DNA from: Streptosporangiaceae bacterium
Lineage (GTDB): Bacteria; Actinomycetota; Actinomycetes; Streptosporangiales; Streptosporangiaceae
Assembly (NCBI GenBank): GCA_025934635.1
Contig: JAICWX010000041.1
Coordinates: 1-41,569 of the forward strand
Reading direction: 5' to 3'
DNA: 41,569 nucleotides
Notes under the pieces: generated by a model
What the model saw: only the letters and a program-made list of their open reading frames with translations
Database searches by the model: none
What the model was told of the DNA's origin: nothing
Part shown: positions 1 through 8,763 of the stretch, one piece after another
Numbering within the stretch: position 1 is the stretch's first letter
Layout of the letters: each line of letters begins with the position of its first letter
Made by a program: the position numbers and the translations under genes

Positions 1-1146
1 CGAGCCGACCACCTCGGCCGCCATCACCGGCGGCTCCTCCTTGACCACGGGCAGCTGGGACACGTCGTACTCGCGCAGCAGCGCGATGGCCGCGCCGACG
101 TTCTCCTCCGGGTGGACGTGGACGAACTCGGGCAGGCTGCGTTCTTTCCTGGCCATCACGTCGGCCACCAGCGGCTCGGTCGTCTGCGCCGACAGGAAGC
201 CGTAGTCGGCCATCCACTCGTCGTTGAAGATCTTCGACAGGTAGCCGCGGCCGCCGTCGGGCAGCAGCACGACAATCACCGCGTCCGGCCCGGCCGACTC
301 CGCGACCCGCAGCGCCGCCGCCACCGCCAGCCCGCACGACCCGCCGGTCAGCAGGGCCTCCTCCCGGGCCAGCCGCCGGGTCATACCGAACGACTCGGCA
401 TCACTGATCGCGATGACCTCATCGCATACTTCCGGATCGTAGGTGGCCGGCCAGATGTCCTCGCCAACGCCCTCGACGAGATACGGGCGGCCGGAGCCGC
501 CCGAGTAGACCGAGCCCTCCGGGTCGGCGCCGATGATCCGGACCGCGCCGCCCGACACCTCCTTCAGGTACCGGCCAGTGCCGGTGATCGTGCCGCCGGT
601 GCCGATCCCGGCGACGAAATGGGTGACCGTGCCGTCCGTCTGCGCCCAGATCTCCGGCCCGGTGGTGGCGTAGTGCGAGGCGGGGTTCTCGGGGTTCGCG
701 TACTGGTCGGGCTGCCAGCCGCCGGGAGTCTCGGCGGCCAGCCGGCGCGCGACACTGTAATAGGAGTCAGGATGGTCGGGCGCGACCGTCCCCGGGCACA
801 CCACGACCTCGGCGCCGTACGCGCGCAGCACCGCGATCTTGTCCTGGGCCACCTTGTCCGGGCAGACGAACACGCACCGGTAGCCGCGCTCGGCCGCGAC
901 GATCGCGAGCCCGACCCCGGTGTTGCCCGAGGTGGGCTCCACGATGGTGCCGCCCGGCCGCAGCGCGCCGCTCTTCTCGGCCGCCACCACCATCCGCAGC
1001 GCGATACGGTCCTTGACCGAGCCGCCCGGGTTGAAGTACTCGATCTTCGCCAGCACGTTGGCGCCGGGGATGCCCCGGGTCACCGACCGCAGCCGGACCA
1101 GCGGGGTGTTCCCGACCAGCTCGCTCAATGAGTCATGGACCTGCAT
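1..1146 (-). CDS. cbs: Cystathionine beta-synthase with CBS domain (3' end off the window)
   Basis: PLP enzyme of the cysteine synthase/cystathionine beta-synthase family; it condenses serine (or O-acetylserine) with homocysteine or sulfide in the cytoplasm. Read on the minus strand the protein begins MQVHDSLSELVGNTPLVRL and shows the PLP-lysine motif (FNPGGSVKDRIA), the substrate loop (EPTSGNTGVGLA) and the glycine-rich phosphate loop (GIGTGGTITGTGRYLK). After about residue 330 it continues into a CBS domain (FVHVHPEENVGAAIALL), which separates it from plain CysK. The reading frame is still open at base 1, so the C-terminus is missing. The ATG at 1146 was chosen because family homology begins immediately after it; the RBS is weak. 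It diverges from the thiolase across a 96-bp gap. The family is certain; the exact sulfur acceptor is not. Confidence 0.93.
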   Translation of the reverse strand, partial: MQVHDSLSELVGNTPLVRLRSVTRGIPGANVLAKIEYFNPGGSVKDRIALRMVVAAEKSGALRPGGTIVEPTSGNTGVGLAIVAAERGYRCVFVCPDKVAQDKIAVLRAYGAEVVVCPGTVAPDHPDSYYSVARRLAAETPGGWQPDQYANPENPASHYATTGPEIWAQTDGTVTHFVAGIGTGGTITGTGRYLKEVSGGAVRIIGADPEGSVYSGGSGRPYLVEGVGEDIWPATYDPEVCDEVIAISDAESFGMTRRLAREEALLTGGSCGLAVAAALRVAESAGPDAVIVVLLPDGGRGYLSKIFNDEWMADYGFLSAQTTEPLVADVMARKERSLPEFVHVHPEENVGAAIALLREYDVSQLPVVKEEPPVMAAEVVGS

Positions 1147-1172
1147 GGTGCGACGCTATCCGACACTGATCC

Positions 1173-1186
1173 CTACCCGCCGGTAG
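1173..1186. promoter_or_regulatory. Small inverted repeat in the cbs/thiolase divergent gap
   Basis: CTACC at 1173-1177 and GGTAG at 1182-1186 form 5-bp arms around a 4-base loop in the middle of the 96-bp gap between two divergent genes. The position suits an operator, but the arms are short enough to occur by chance. Confidence 0.2.
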
Positions 1187-1242
1187 TACTGGTTCTGGCC
1201 AGGCGTTAACTTGTTGGGAGAACCTACGCGAGGAGGCCGACC

Positions 1243-2463
1243 ATGCCCGAAGCCGTGATCGTCGCCACCGCCCGGTCGCCCATCGGCCGTGCGGGCAAGG
1301 GATCGCTCACCAGCATCCGCCCGGACGACCTGGCGGTCCAGATGGTGAGCGCGGCGCTGGCCAAGGTGCCGCAGCTCGACCCGGCCGACATCGGCGACTT
1401 GATCCTCGGCTGCGGGCTGCCCGGCGGCGAGCAGGGCTTCAACATGGCGCGCGTCATCGCCGTGCTGCTCGGCCATGACCACATCCCCGGCACGACCGTG
1501 AACCGGTACTGCTCCTCCTCCCTGCAGACCACCCGGATGGCCTTCCACGCGATCAAGGCCGGCGAGGGCGACGTGTACGTCTCGGCCGGGGTCGAGTGCG
1601 TGAGCCGGCTGGCCAAGGGCAGCAGCGACTCCTGGCCCGACACCCACAACCAGGCCTTCGCCCCGGCCGGGCAGCGCACCCAGCAGTCCGCGGCCGGGGA
1701 CGCCGGGCCCTGGCACGACCCGCGCGAGGACGGGAACATCCCCGACATCTACATCGCGATGGGCCAGACCGCGGAGAACGTGGCCGAGTTGCGCGGCATC
1801 TCCCGCGAGCAGCAGGACGAGTTCGGGGTGCGTTCGCAGAACCTGGCCGAGAAGGCCATCGCCAACGGCTTCTGGCAGCAGGACATCACCCCGGTCACGC
1901 TGCCGGACGACTCGGTGGTCAGCGCCGACGACGGGCCGCGGGCCGGGACCACGCTGGAGAAGGTCTCGCAGCTCAAGCCGGTGTTCCGCCCGGACGGCAC
2001 GGTCACCGCGGGGAACTGCTGCCCGCTCAACGACGGGGCCGCGGCGGTCGTCGTGATGAGCGACGTCAAGGCGGCCGAGCTCGGCATCACGCCGCTCGCC
2101 CGGATCGTGTCCTCCGGGGTGACCGGGCTGTCCCCGGAGATCATGGGGCTGGGGCCGGTGGAGGCGTCGCGGCAGGCGCTCCGCCGGGCCGGGATGGCCA
2201 TTTCCGACATCGACCTGGTGGAGATCAACGAGGCGTTCGCGGCCCAGGTCATCCCGTCGGCCGCCGATCTCGGCATCGACCTGGCCAAGCTGAACGTGAA
2301 CGGCGGGGCGATCGCGGTCGGGCACCCGTTCGGCATGACCGGGGCCCGTATCACCAGTACCCTGCTGAACAGCTTGCGGTTCCACGACGCCACCATGGGC
2401 CTGGAAACCATGTGCGTCGGCGGCGGCCAGGGCATGGCGATGATCTTCGAGCGGCTTAGCTGA
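1243..2463 (+). CDS. Acetyl-CoA C-acetyltransferase (thiolase)
   Basis: Thiolase of 406 aa, the usual family length. It catalyses Claisen condensation or thiolytic cleavage of acyl-CoA in fatty-acid or acetoacetyl-CoA metabolism. The nucleophilic cysteine is Cys90 in NRYCSSSLQTT. The C-terminal half has the NEAFAAQ motif, the GGAIAVGHPFGMTGAR histidine loop, and a second active-site cysteine in ETMCVGGGQGMA. The start is ATG at 1243, preceded by a strong GAGGAGG about 6 bases upstream. It is transcribed away from cbs. The variant serines after Cys90 (CSSS rather than the common CSSG) are a minor oddity. Whether it is biosynthetic or degradative cannot be told from sequence. Confidence 0.93.
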   Translation: MPEAVIVATARSPIGRAGKGSLTSIRPDDLAVQMVSAALAKVPQLDPADIGDLILGCGLPGGEQGFNMARVIAVLLGHDHIPGTTVNRYCSSSLQTTRMAFHAIKAGEGDVYVSAGVECVSRLAKGSSDSWPDTHNQAFAPAGQRTQQSAAGDAGPWHDPREDGNIPDIYIAMGQTAENVAELRGISREQQDEFGVRSQNLAEKAIANGFWQQDITPVTLPDDSVVSADDGPRAGTTLEKVSQLKPVFRPDGTVTAGNCCPLNDGAAAVVVMSDVKAAELGITPLARIVSSGVTGLSPEIMGLGPVEASRQALRRAGMAISDIDLVEINEAFAAQVIPSAADLGIDLAKLNVNGGAIAVGHPFGMTGARITSTLLNSLRFHDATMGLETMCVGGGQGMAMIFERLS

Positions 2464-2548
2464 ACATTTGGTTGCGACTTGGGGGTTGTCAGGCGGCCTG
2501 CGATGAGGCACGCTCAGGTCAAGAGCGGACTCCCCATGGAGGTGCCAG

Positions 2549-2782
2549 TTGTCACTGACCCACTCACCGAATCTGCACACTAGTCTCATCGCACGCATTC
2601 CGGTCGTTACCGGCCGCAGCCTCGCTGAGTGGTTCCACCGGCTCGAATCTGGTCCCGCCTTCCTCCGTCGCGAAGAACGTGCTCATTGGCTCGCCGACGA
2701 CGCGGGCATCTCGTGCGGGTACGCCTACGCGATCGTGCACGAGTACGAGATGCGCCGACGCCTGCGCCTCAACAGCGCCTGA
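2549..2782 (+). CDS. Small DUF4287-like protein
   Basis: 77-aa protein. The segment from about residue 22 (TGRSLAEWFHRLE) to residue 72 (GYAYAIVHEYEMRRR) resembles the DUF4287 fold: a short helical domain with a conserved tryptophan, then a basic helix with AIVHEYE. No function is established for such stand-alone domains. The start is TTG at 2549 because GGAGGTG lies 4 bases upstream (2538-2544); the ATG at 2536 is out of frame and soon stops. It lies 85 bp after the thiolase, same strand. Family recognition is from memory of the motif, so moderate certainty. Confidence 0.6.
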   Translation: MSLTHSPNLHTSLIARIPVVTGRSLAEWFHRLESGPAFLRREERAHWLADDAGISCGYAYAIVHEYEMRRRLRLNSA

Positions 2783-3565
2783 CGAGCGCCTAGCTACGCC
2801 CCCGGCCGGCCTGCTCCGCCCGGTGCGAGTGAGGCGCGGCTTACCCCTTGACTGTTGCGTAGCGCCGGCGGCGGTGGCCGCCACGCGTGACCAGCGCTGT
2901 CCCCTCCGGCCGGGCGCCAACGTCCGCCGTCCCCGGGGCTGTCGGCTAGGTCCACTCGCGACCAAGCTCGTTCGGTCCATGGCGGTGATCAGCCCGGCCG
3001 GGCCGGTATGGTCCGCGCGGCCCGGCGGATGCTCGCGCCGGCTTGCTCGTGCGGCAAGGCCCCGGCCGGCCGGCTGGCACGACGCCCCTCGCCTCAGCGG
3101 CTCCGTTAGCGGCATGAGGCGCGGCGCGGCTCTCGGCGGTGAGTGTCGAGCTCGTGGCGCGGATGTTACCCGTGGCGCGCCTGGACTCAGCCTGCCGTGT
3201 CTCGGGGTAGCGGTGCGAGGCACGGTAACGACATTGACGGTTATGACCGGATCGGTTCCACATCGCGTCAGCGTCGCGGGCGACTCGTATGGCCGCTCCC
3301 GGACATCGGGCGGTCTGCCCGCCGTATCGCCAGGGCATCAGGCTAGTCGGGCTCCGGGCCAAGGCCCGGAGCCCGGAGTCGTCCGGGTTATCCGGATCGA
3401 CATATTGCCCACGGTATACAAAAGTGAAATGTCGGGATTTAGCGGTATATACTTTGGACGTGGTCTGCAATGAGCGTTTCGCACGTTTGACTGCACGTTC
3501 ATCTGCGATATTAATGTTTCCGCTGGGACGGCGTTGACAATTGAGAGTTGCGTGTCGTCAATGAG
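2783..3565. other. Gene-free region between the DUF4287-like gene and the tRNA-like gene
   Basis: No credible gene is seen in about 780 bases. Several long frames cross the GC-rich part (2783-3380), but their translations are Arg/Pro/Ala-rich with no recognisable domain and no RBS. From about 3400 to 3560 the composition turns AT-richer. That patch contains TTGACT (3487-3492), 16 bases, then TATTAA (3509-3514), a sigma-70-like arrangement on the plus strand with no gene downstream except the antisense of the tRNA-like gene. The region lies just 3' of that gene, a classic place for integrated elements, but no integrase or clear direct repeat was found. Confidence 0.5.
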
Positions 3566-3639
3566 TACCCCCGGTCGGAGTCGAACCGACACTGGGGACC
3601 CTTTTAGGGGGCCGGCCTCTTCCCTTGGGCTACGGGGGC
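3566..3639 (-). tRNA. tRNA-like gene, anticodon UAA, class I shape, C33
   Basis: On the minus strand, 74 bases fold as a full cloverleaf. There is a 7-bp acceptor (GCCCCCG with CGGGGGT, discriminator A), a 3-bp D stem (GCC/GGC) with a GG-containing loop, and a 5-bp anticodon stem (GGCCC/GGGTC). A perfect 5-bp T stem (GTCGG/CCGAC) carries the canonical loop TTCGACT. No CCA is encoded. The anticodon loop reads CCTAAAA, giving UAA (Leu, codon UUA). Two things are wrong for normal tRNA-Leu: the variable region is only about 6 bases instead of a long arm, and base 33 is C instead of the near-universal U. It could be a divergent tRNA, a decaying one, or a tRNA-like RNA; the isotype is uncertain. 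Confidence 0.7.
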
Positions 3640-3645
3640 GGATTC

Positions 3646-3651
3646 ATAATA
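3646..3651 (-). promoter_or_regulatory. -10 element of the tRNA-like gene
   Basis: TATTAT on the minus strand ends 6 bases before the mature 5' end, the spacing expected for a -10 box whose transcript starts at or near the tRNA 5' end. No good -35 match is visible 17 bases further up. Confidence 0.4.
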
Positions 3652-3765
3652 CCGCCGACGCAATTGCCTAAGGAGCAATCCTGGGAAAAGACTTTGCCAA
3701 TTATCTGGCCACTCGCCGCGTTTACTGCATACAAATTGCGGAGCGTAGTAATTACAAGATCGACA

Positions 3766-4692
3766 TTAGCTCTCAGTAACCGAGCCGTCCGTTTCCGGGT
3801 TCGCGAGGGCCCGAGCGCGGGTGAAAATATCATCCAGCATCGCCGGCGTGACGCGGCCGGTGAACGTGTTCTGCTGGCTTGGGTGATAACAGCCGATGAG
3901 CCGCACTTCGCCCGGTGTCTGGGGGTTCTGCGGCGCAAGGTACGACGAATGGGGGGTCCGCGGTCCGGGGTACGGCATCTGGGGATGCTGCGGCCGGGGA
4001 CTCTCCAGCCGGACCTCGGCGCCGTGCCCGAATGCCGGGCGGGGCCGCGGTAGCGTGAATCCGTACCGGCCGAGTACCGGCCATATCGCCTGCCAGGCAA
4101 ATCCGCCCAGGCAAACGATAACGCGCAGGTCAGTCGCGATCATGCCGAGTTCGGCCTGCAGCCACGGCGCACATGTGTCCCGTTCACCGGGCTCGGGTTT
4201 ATTATCGGGCGGCGCGCAGCGAACCACGGCTACCATCCGGGCGCCGATCAGGCGCTGGCCGTCATCGATCGTCACGCTGGTCGGCTTTTCCGCCCATCCG
4301 CACCGGTAAAGCGACGCGAAAAGGAAATCTCCACTGCGATCACCAGTGAAGACGCGCCCGGTCCGGTTTCCGCCGTGCGCCGCGGGCGCGAGGCCTACGA
4401 TCAGCAGCTGCGGCCGGGCCGACCCCCAGCCGGGAATGGGACGGCCCCAGTAGAGCTCATCGCGGAACGAGCGGCGCCGGACCACGGCCACTTCCTCGCG
4501 CCAGGCCACCAGGCGCGGGCACGCCCGGCAGACCGACTGGCGCGCGATGAGCTCGGCCAGCGTGGGTGCCCCGGCGGCCAGGCTGGCCACCTCGGTCGCG
4601 CTGCCCGCCACGGGCGTATCGGGGCCAGCCGGGTCGCCGGGCCACTCACCCGGCGGCACCAGCCGTCCCGTGCGGTCTTCTCCGGCGCTCAC
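3766..4692 (-). CDS. Uracil-DNA glycosylase, family 5 (UdgB-like)
   Basis: DNA-repair glycosylase that removes uracil and other deaminated bases. Of 308 aa, Cys55, Cys58, Cys159 and Cys174 form the pattern of a 4Fe-4S cluster. Motif 1 is [14 protein letters not shown] (residues 100-113), with family-5 character because it lacks the catalytic Asp of family 1. Motif 3 is HPSQQNT (270-276). The GTG start at 4692 lies 7 bases after the ppx stop, so it is probably the last gene of the eno operon. Residues about 230-261 form a Pro/Gln/His-rich insertion between the last core strand and the HPSQ motif, encoded by degenerate G-rich repeats; I do not recall it as a usual part of this family. Function is likely intact since all key motifs are present. 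Confidence 0.9.
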   Translation of the reverse strand: MSAGEDRTGRLVPPGEWPGDPAGPDTPVAGSATEVASLAAGAPTLAELIARQSVCRACPRLVAWREEVAVVRRRSFRDELYWGRPIPGWGSARPQLLIVGLAPAAHGGNRTGRVFTGDRSGDFLFASLYRCGWAEKPTSVTIDDGQRLIGARMVAVVRCAPPDNKPEPGERDTCAPWLQAELGMIATDLRVIVCLGGFAWQAIWPVLGRYGFTLPRPRPAFGHGAEVRLESPRPQHPQMPYPGPRTPHSSYLAPQNPQTPGEVRLIGCYHPSQQNTFTGRVTPAMLDDIFTRARALANPETDGSVTES

Positions 4693-4699
4693 CGGGCCC

Positions 4700-5647
4700 T
4701 CAGTCCTGCGCGCGGCGGGCTAGCGACCAGGCGATCCCGTCGAGGATGTCGTGCTCGCTGGCCAGCACCGCGCCGAAGCCGAACCGCTGCATGAGCCGGT
4801 CGAGGATCAGCGCGCCGCCGCCGATCACGTCGACGCGCCCGGGGTGCATCAGGCCGATGGCGGCGCGCTCGGCCCGGGTCTGGGTCAGCAGGGCGCTGGC
4901 CACGGCGTGCACGTCAGCCGCGGACACCCGCGCGTGGTGGATCAGGGCGCTGTCGTAGCGGGGTAGCCCCAGCACGATGCCCGCGACCGTGGCGACCGAG
5001 CCGGCCAGGCCGACCAGCGTACGGGCCTGCCGCACCGGGACCGCGGCCGCCACCGCGTCCAGGGCCGCGTCGATGTCCGCGATGGCCGCCGCGACCTCCT
5101 GGCCGGCCGGCGGGTCGCCGTGCAGGTGACGTTCGGTCAGCCGGACACAGCCGATGTTGACCGATAGCTCGTGCTCCGGAGGTTTCCCGGCCGGCCCGAG
5201 GACGAACTCGGTCGAGCCGCCGCCGATGTCGGCGACCAGGAACGGCCCTGGATCCGGTCCGGCGGCGAGCTCGGCGGTCGCCCCGGTGAACGAGAGCACG
5301 GCCTCCTCATCCCCGGTGAGGACCTCGGGCCCGACGCCGAGCACCTCGGAGACCATGCGGACGAAGACGTCCGCGTTACTGGCGTCCCGGGTGGCGCTGG
5401 TCGCCACCATCCGCACCGCCTGGGCGCCCGCGCTCGCGATGACGCCCGCGTAGTCACGCAGCACGGCGATGGTCCGCGTCAGGGCCTCGGGCGCCAGCCG
5501 CCCGGTCTGGTCCACCCCCTGGCCGAGCCGGACGATCTCCATCCGCCGGGTCACGTCGGTCAGCGTGGCCCGGTCCGGATCGACGTCGGCCAGCAGCAGC
5601 CGCAGCGAGTTCGTCCCGCAGTCGATCGCGGCCACCCGGCTGGTCAC
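4700..5647 (-). CDS. Ppx/GppA family phosphatase (exopolyphosphatase)
   Basis: Hydrolyses polyphosphate and/or pppGpp in the cytoplasm; ASKHA fold. Of 315 aa, the phosphate-1 loop is DCGTNS at residues 9-14, followed by GDEEA and the phosphate-2 loop DIGGGSTE. The frame is open further upstream, but homology begins at [10 protein letters not shown]. The GTG at 5647 overlaps the preceding TGA as GTGA, so translation is probably coupled to the DUF501 gene. A short member of the family (N-terminal ASKHA domains only), as is usual in actinobacteria. Whether polyP or (p)ppGpp is the main substrate cannot be read from sequence. Confidence 0.9.
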   Translation of the reverse strand: MTSRVAAIDCGTNSLRLLLADVDPDRATLTDVTRRMEIVRLGQGVDQTGRLAPEALTRTIAVLRDYAGVIASAGAQAVRMVATSATRDASNADVFVRMVSEVLGVGPEVLTGDEEAVLSFTGATAELAAGPDPGPFLVADIGGGSTEFVLGPAGKPPEHELSVNIGCVRLTERHLHGDPPAGQEVAAAIADIDAALDAVAAAVPVRQARTLVGLAGSVATVAGIVLGLPRYDSALIHHARVSAADVHAVASALLTQTRAERAAIGLMHPGRVDVIGGGALILDRLMQRFGFGAVLASEHDILDGIAWSLARRAQD

Positions 5648-6231
5648 CGGGCTTTCCCGGGCATGCTGTTTTCTCCCGGGAGGCTGTTTTCTCCCGGGCC
5701 ACAGCTTTCTTCCGGGACGCTGCCTTCCAGGAGGCTGTCTTCCAGGATGCAGGGGCCGGCCAGCCACCAGGCGCCCACGGCGTCGAGCGCCTCCCGGCCG
5801 AAGGGGTTCACCGCGCCCGCGGCGAGCTCGTGCGCCACCAGCGCGTGCAGGCACTTGACCCGGCCGGGCATGCCCCCGGCCGACTGGGTGCCGGCCGGCA
5901 GCGGCTCGACGCCCGCGTCCCGCGCGGCGGTGTCCCGCCGCGCGACGTAATCCCGGTGGGCGGCTTCGTAGCAGCGCCGCAGCTCGTCGTCGGCCAGCCG
6001 CGCGGTCATGTCCCGCATCCGCCCGGCCGCCTCTAGCTTGCTGACCGCCGCCGCCGCCCGCGGGCAGGTCAGGTAGTACAGCGTGGGAAACGGGCTGCCG
6101 TCAGGCAGCCGCGGCGCCGTCTCCGCCACATCGGGGAGCCCGCACGGGCACCGGTGGGCCACGCCGAGCAGCCCGCGCGGCGCGCGGCCGAGCTGGGCGG
6201 CGATGACCGCCTCGTCCCGGTCCGTTATCAC
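5644..6231 (-). CDS. DUF501 family protein
   Basis: 195-aa protein of DUF501, a family of unknown function conserved next to ftsB and ppx in actinobacteria. The recognisable domain runs from about residue 1 (MITDRDEAVIAAQLGR) through GVAHRCPCGLPDVAETAPRL, FPTLYYLTCPRA and GMPGRVKCLHALVAHELA to NPFG and WW. The cysteines in CPC, TCP and KCLH are typical. The GTG at 6231 overlaps the stop of the FtsB-like gene (GTGA). The last about 33 residues (EDSLLEGSVPEES.. then PGENSLPGENSMPG) lie beyond the domain and come from tandem DNA repeats, so the tail looks like a repeat-driven extension. Confidence 0.88.
   Translation of the reverse strand: MITDRDEAVIAAQLGRAPRGLLGVAHRCPCGLPDVAETAPRLPDGSPFPTLYYLTCPRAAAAVSKLEAAGRMRDMTARLADDELRRCYEAAHRDYVARRDTAARDAGVEPLPAGTQSAGGMPGRVKCLHALVAHELAAGAVNPFGREALDAVGAWWLAGPCILEDSLLEGSVPEESCGPGENSLPGENSMPGKAR
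5650..5747. repeat. Degenerate tandem repeat at the 3' end of the DUF501 gene
   Basis: Units of about 15-19 bases with core CTGTTTTCTCCCGGG occur twice almost exactly (5666-5696) and decay into TTCTTCCGGGA, TGCCTTCCAGGA and TGTCTTCCAGGA further up. On the coding strand they give PGENSL, PGENSM and weaker copies. The array ends just 3 bases from the ppx GTG start. Confidence 0.65.
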
Positions 6232-6640
6232 TTCGCCGGCGTCTTCGGGTTCGCGTCCGCCTGCTGGACCGACTGCCACAGCTTGTCGTACCACGGTGCC
6301 GGTCCCGCCTTGGCCGCGGCGCGGGCGGCCGGGCTGGCCTGCCGCTGGCCGCCCGTCACGATGTAGCACGTCGTGCGCGGGAAGCACATGTCAAGCTCCT
6401 GCCGGGCCAGCTGCTCGATGTAGGCGGGGTTATTGAGCCTGGCTTGCTCCCGCTGCAGGCTCTTGACCTGGTTCAGCATGACCTGCTGCTGGGCCACCAG
6501 CGCGTCGATCTGCTTGCGCTGGGTCACGTACTCCCGCACCGGGTACGCGAGGCTCAGCGCGATCGCGCAGATCACCACCGCAAGCACCGCAGCCCGGCCG
6601 GTCAGCCGGGTCGTCCTGGGTGCGGCGGCGGGCGGGGACA

Positions 6641-6641
<1 letters not shown>
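6228..6641 (-). CDS. FtsB/DivIC-like septum formation initiator
   Basis: Small bitopic division protein (137 aa) expected to bridge FtsL and FtsQ at the septum. A cytoplasmic N-terminus of about 18 residues is followed by one membrane helix (AAVLAVVICAIALSLAYPV, about 15-33) and then a coiled coil (QRKQIDALVAQQQVMLNQVKS and on). The conserved end of the coil is LNNPAYIEQLARQEL, the hallmark of this family. A C-terminal extracytoplasmic tail has two cysteines (CFPRTTC). The ATG at 6641 shares one base with the eno stop (TAATG) and its TGA overlaps the DUF501 GTG, so it sits in a tightly coupled operon. Confidence 0.9.
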
Positions 6642-8127
<1,486 letters not shown>

Positions 8128-8739
8128 ATGAGCGGGCCGCGTGATGGGGATGGGGCCGGAAGCTCGGTGCGGCATGAAGTCCAGGAGCCTCCCGGCGGCG
8201 TGAGCCGGCGTCACCGGCTCTCCCGCCGGCGGCGCATACTCGCGGCCGCGGCCGCCCTGGTCGTGGCGCTCGGCGTGGTATCGGCCCGGCTGTTCATCTG
8301 GCCCGCCGCGGGGATGCCCGCCCAGGTCAGCGCCATCGTTCTGCTGGCCGGCCCGGGTGATCGCCTGCCGGTGGCCCAGCGGCTGGCCCGCGAGCACCGG
8401 GCCGGCACGCTCGTGGTCTCGCAGGGCTGGCAGGGCTACGGCGGGCCGTGCCCCCCGCCTACTCCCGGCGTGCGCCTCATCTGCTTTGACCCCGACCCGG
8501 GCAACACCCAGGGCGAGGCGCAGTACGTCGGCCGGCTGGCCCGGCGGTACCACTGGCGCTCGGTGGTCCTGGTCACCACCCGGGAGCAGGACACCCGCGC
8601 CCGCATCCGGATGAAACGCTGCTTCAGCGGCTCGGTCTACGTGGTCACCGCCCCGCTGCCGCTGAGCAACGTGCCTTACCAGGTCGCCTATGAGTGGGGA
8701 GCGCTGTTCAAGACGCTCGTCCTGCAGCCGGGCTGCTAG
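8128..8739 (+). CDS. YdcF/DUF218 family membrane-anchored protein
   Basis: 203 aa. A basic cytoplasmic N-terminus (SRRHRLSRRRR) is followed by one membrane helix (about residues 37-55), so it should be anchored with the domain outside. The rest is a DUF218 domain: AIVLLAGPGDRLPVAQRLA, TLVVSQGW, the acidic substrate motif NTQGEAQYV, and SVVLVTTREQDTRARIRMKRCF. Members such as SanA and ElyC act in envelope or undecaprenyl-linked metabolism, but the chemistry is unknown. The ATG at 8128 was chosen because it keeps the full basic leader; no strong RBS is seen. Confidence 0.85.
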   Translation: MSGPRDGDGAGSSVRHEVQEPPGGVSRRHRLSRRRRILAAAAALVVALGVVSARLFIWPAAGMPAQVSAIVLLAGPGDRLPVAQRLAREHRAGTLVVSQGWQGYGGPCPPPTPGVRLICFDPDPGNTQGEAQYVGRLARRYHWRSVVLVTTREQDTRARIRMKRCFSGSVYVVTAPLPLSNVPYQVAYEWGALFKTLVLQPGC

Positions 8740-8763
8740 GGCCGGGCGCCCGGCCCGCGGCTC

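Noticed and set aside
1156..2598. Minus-strand frame of 480 codons across the thiolase
   Set aside because: Antisense to a certain gene, His/Arg/Gly-rich and without domains.
2679..3473. Plus-strand open frame of 264 codons after the DUF4287-like gene
   Set aside because: It overlaps that gene, has no RBS, and gives an Arg/Pro/Ala-rich translation with no domain; long frames like this are expected by chance in high-GC DNA.
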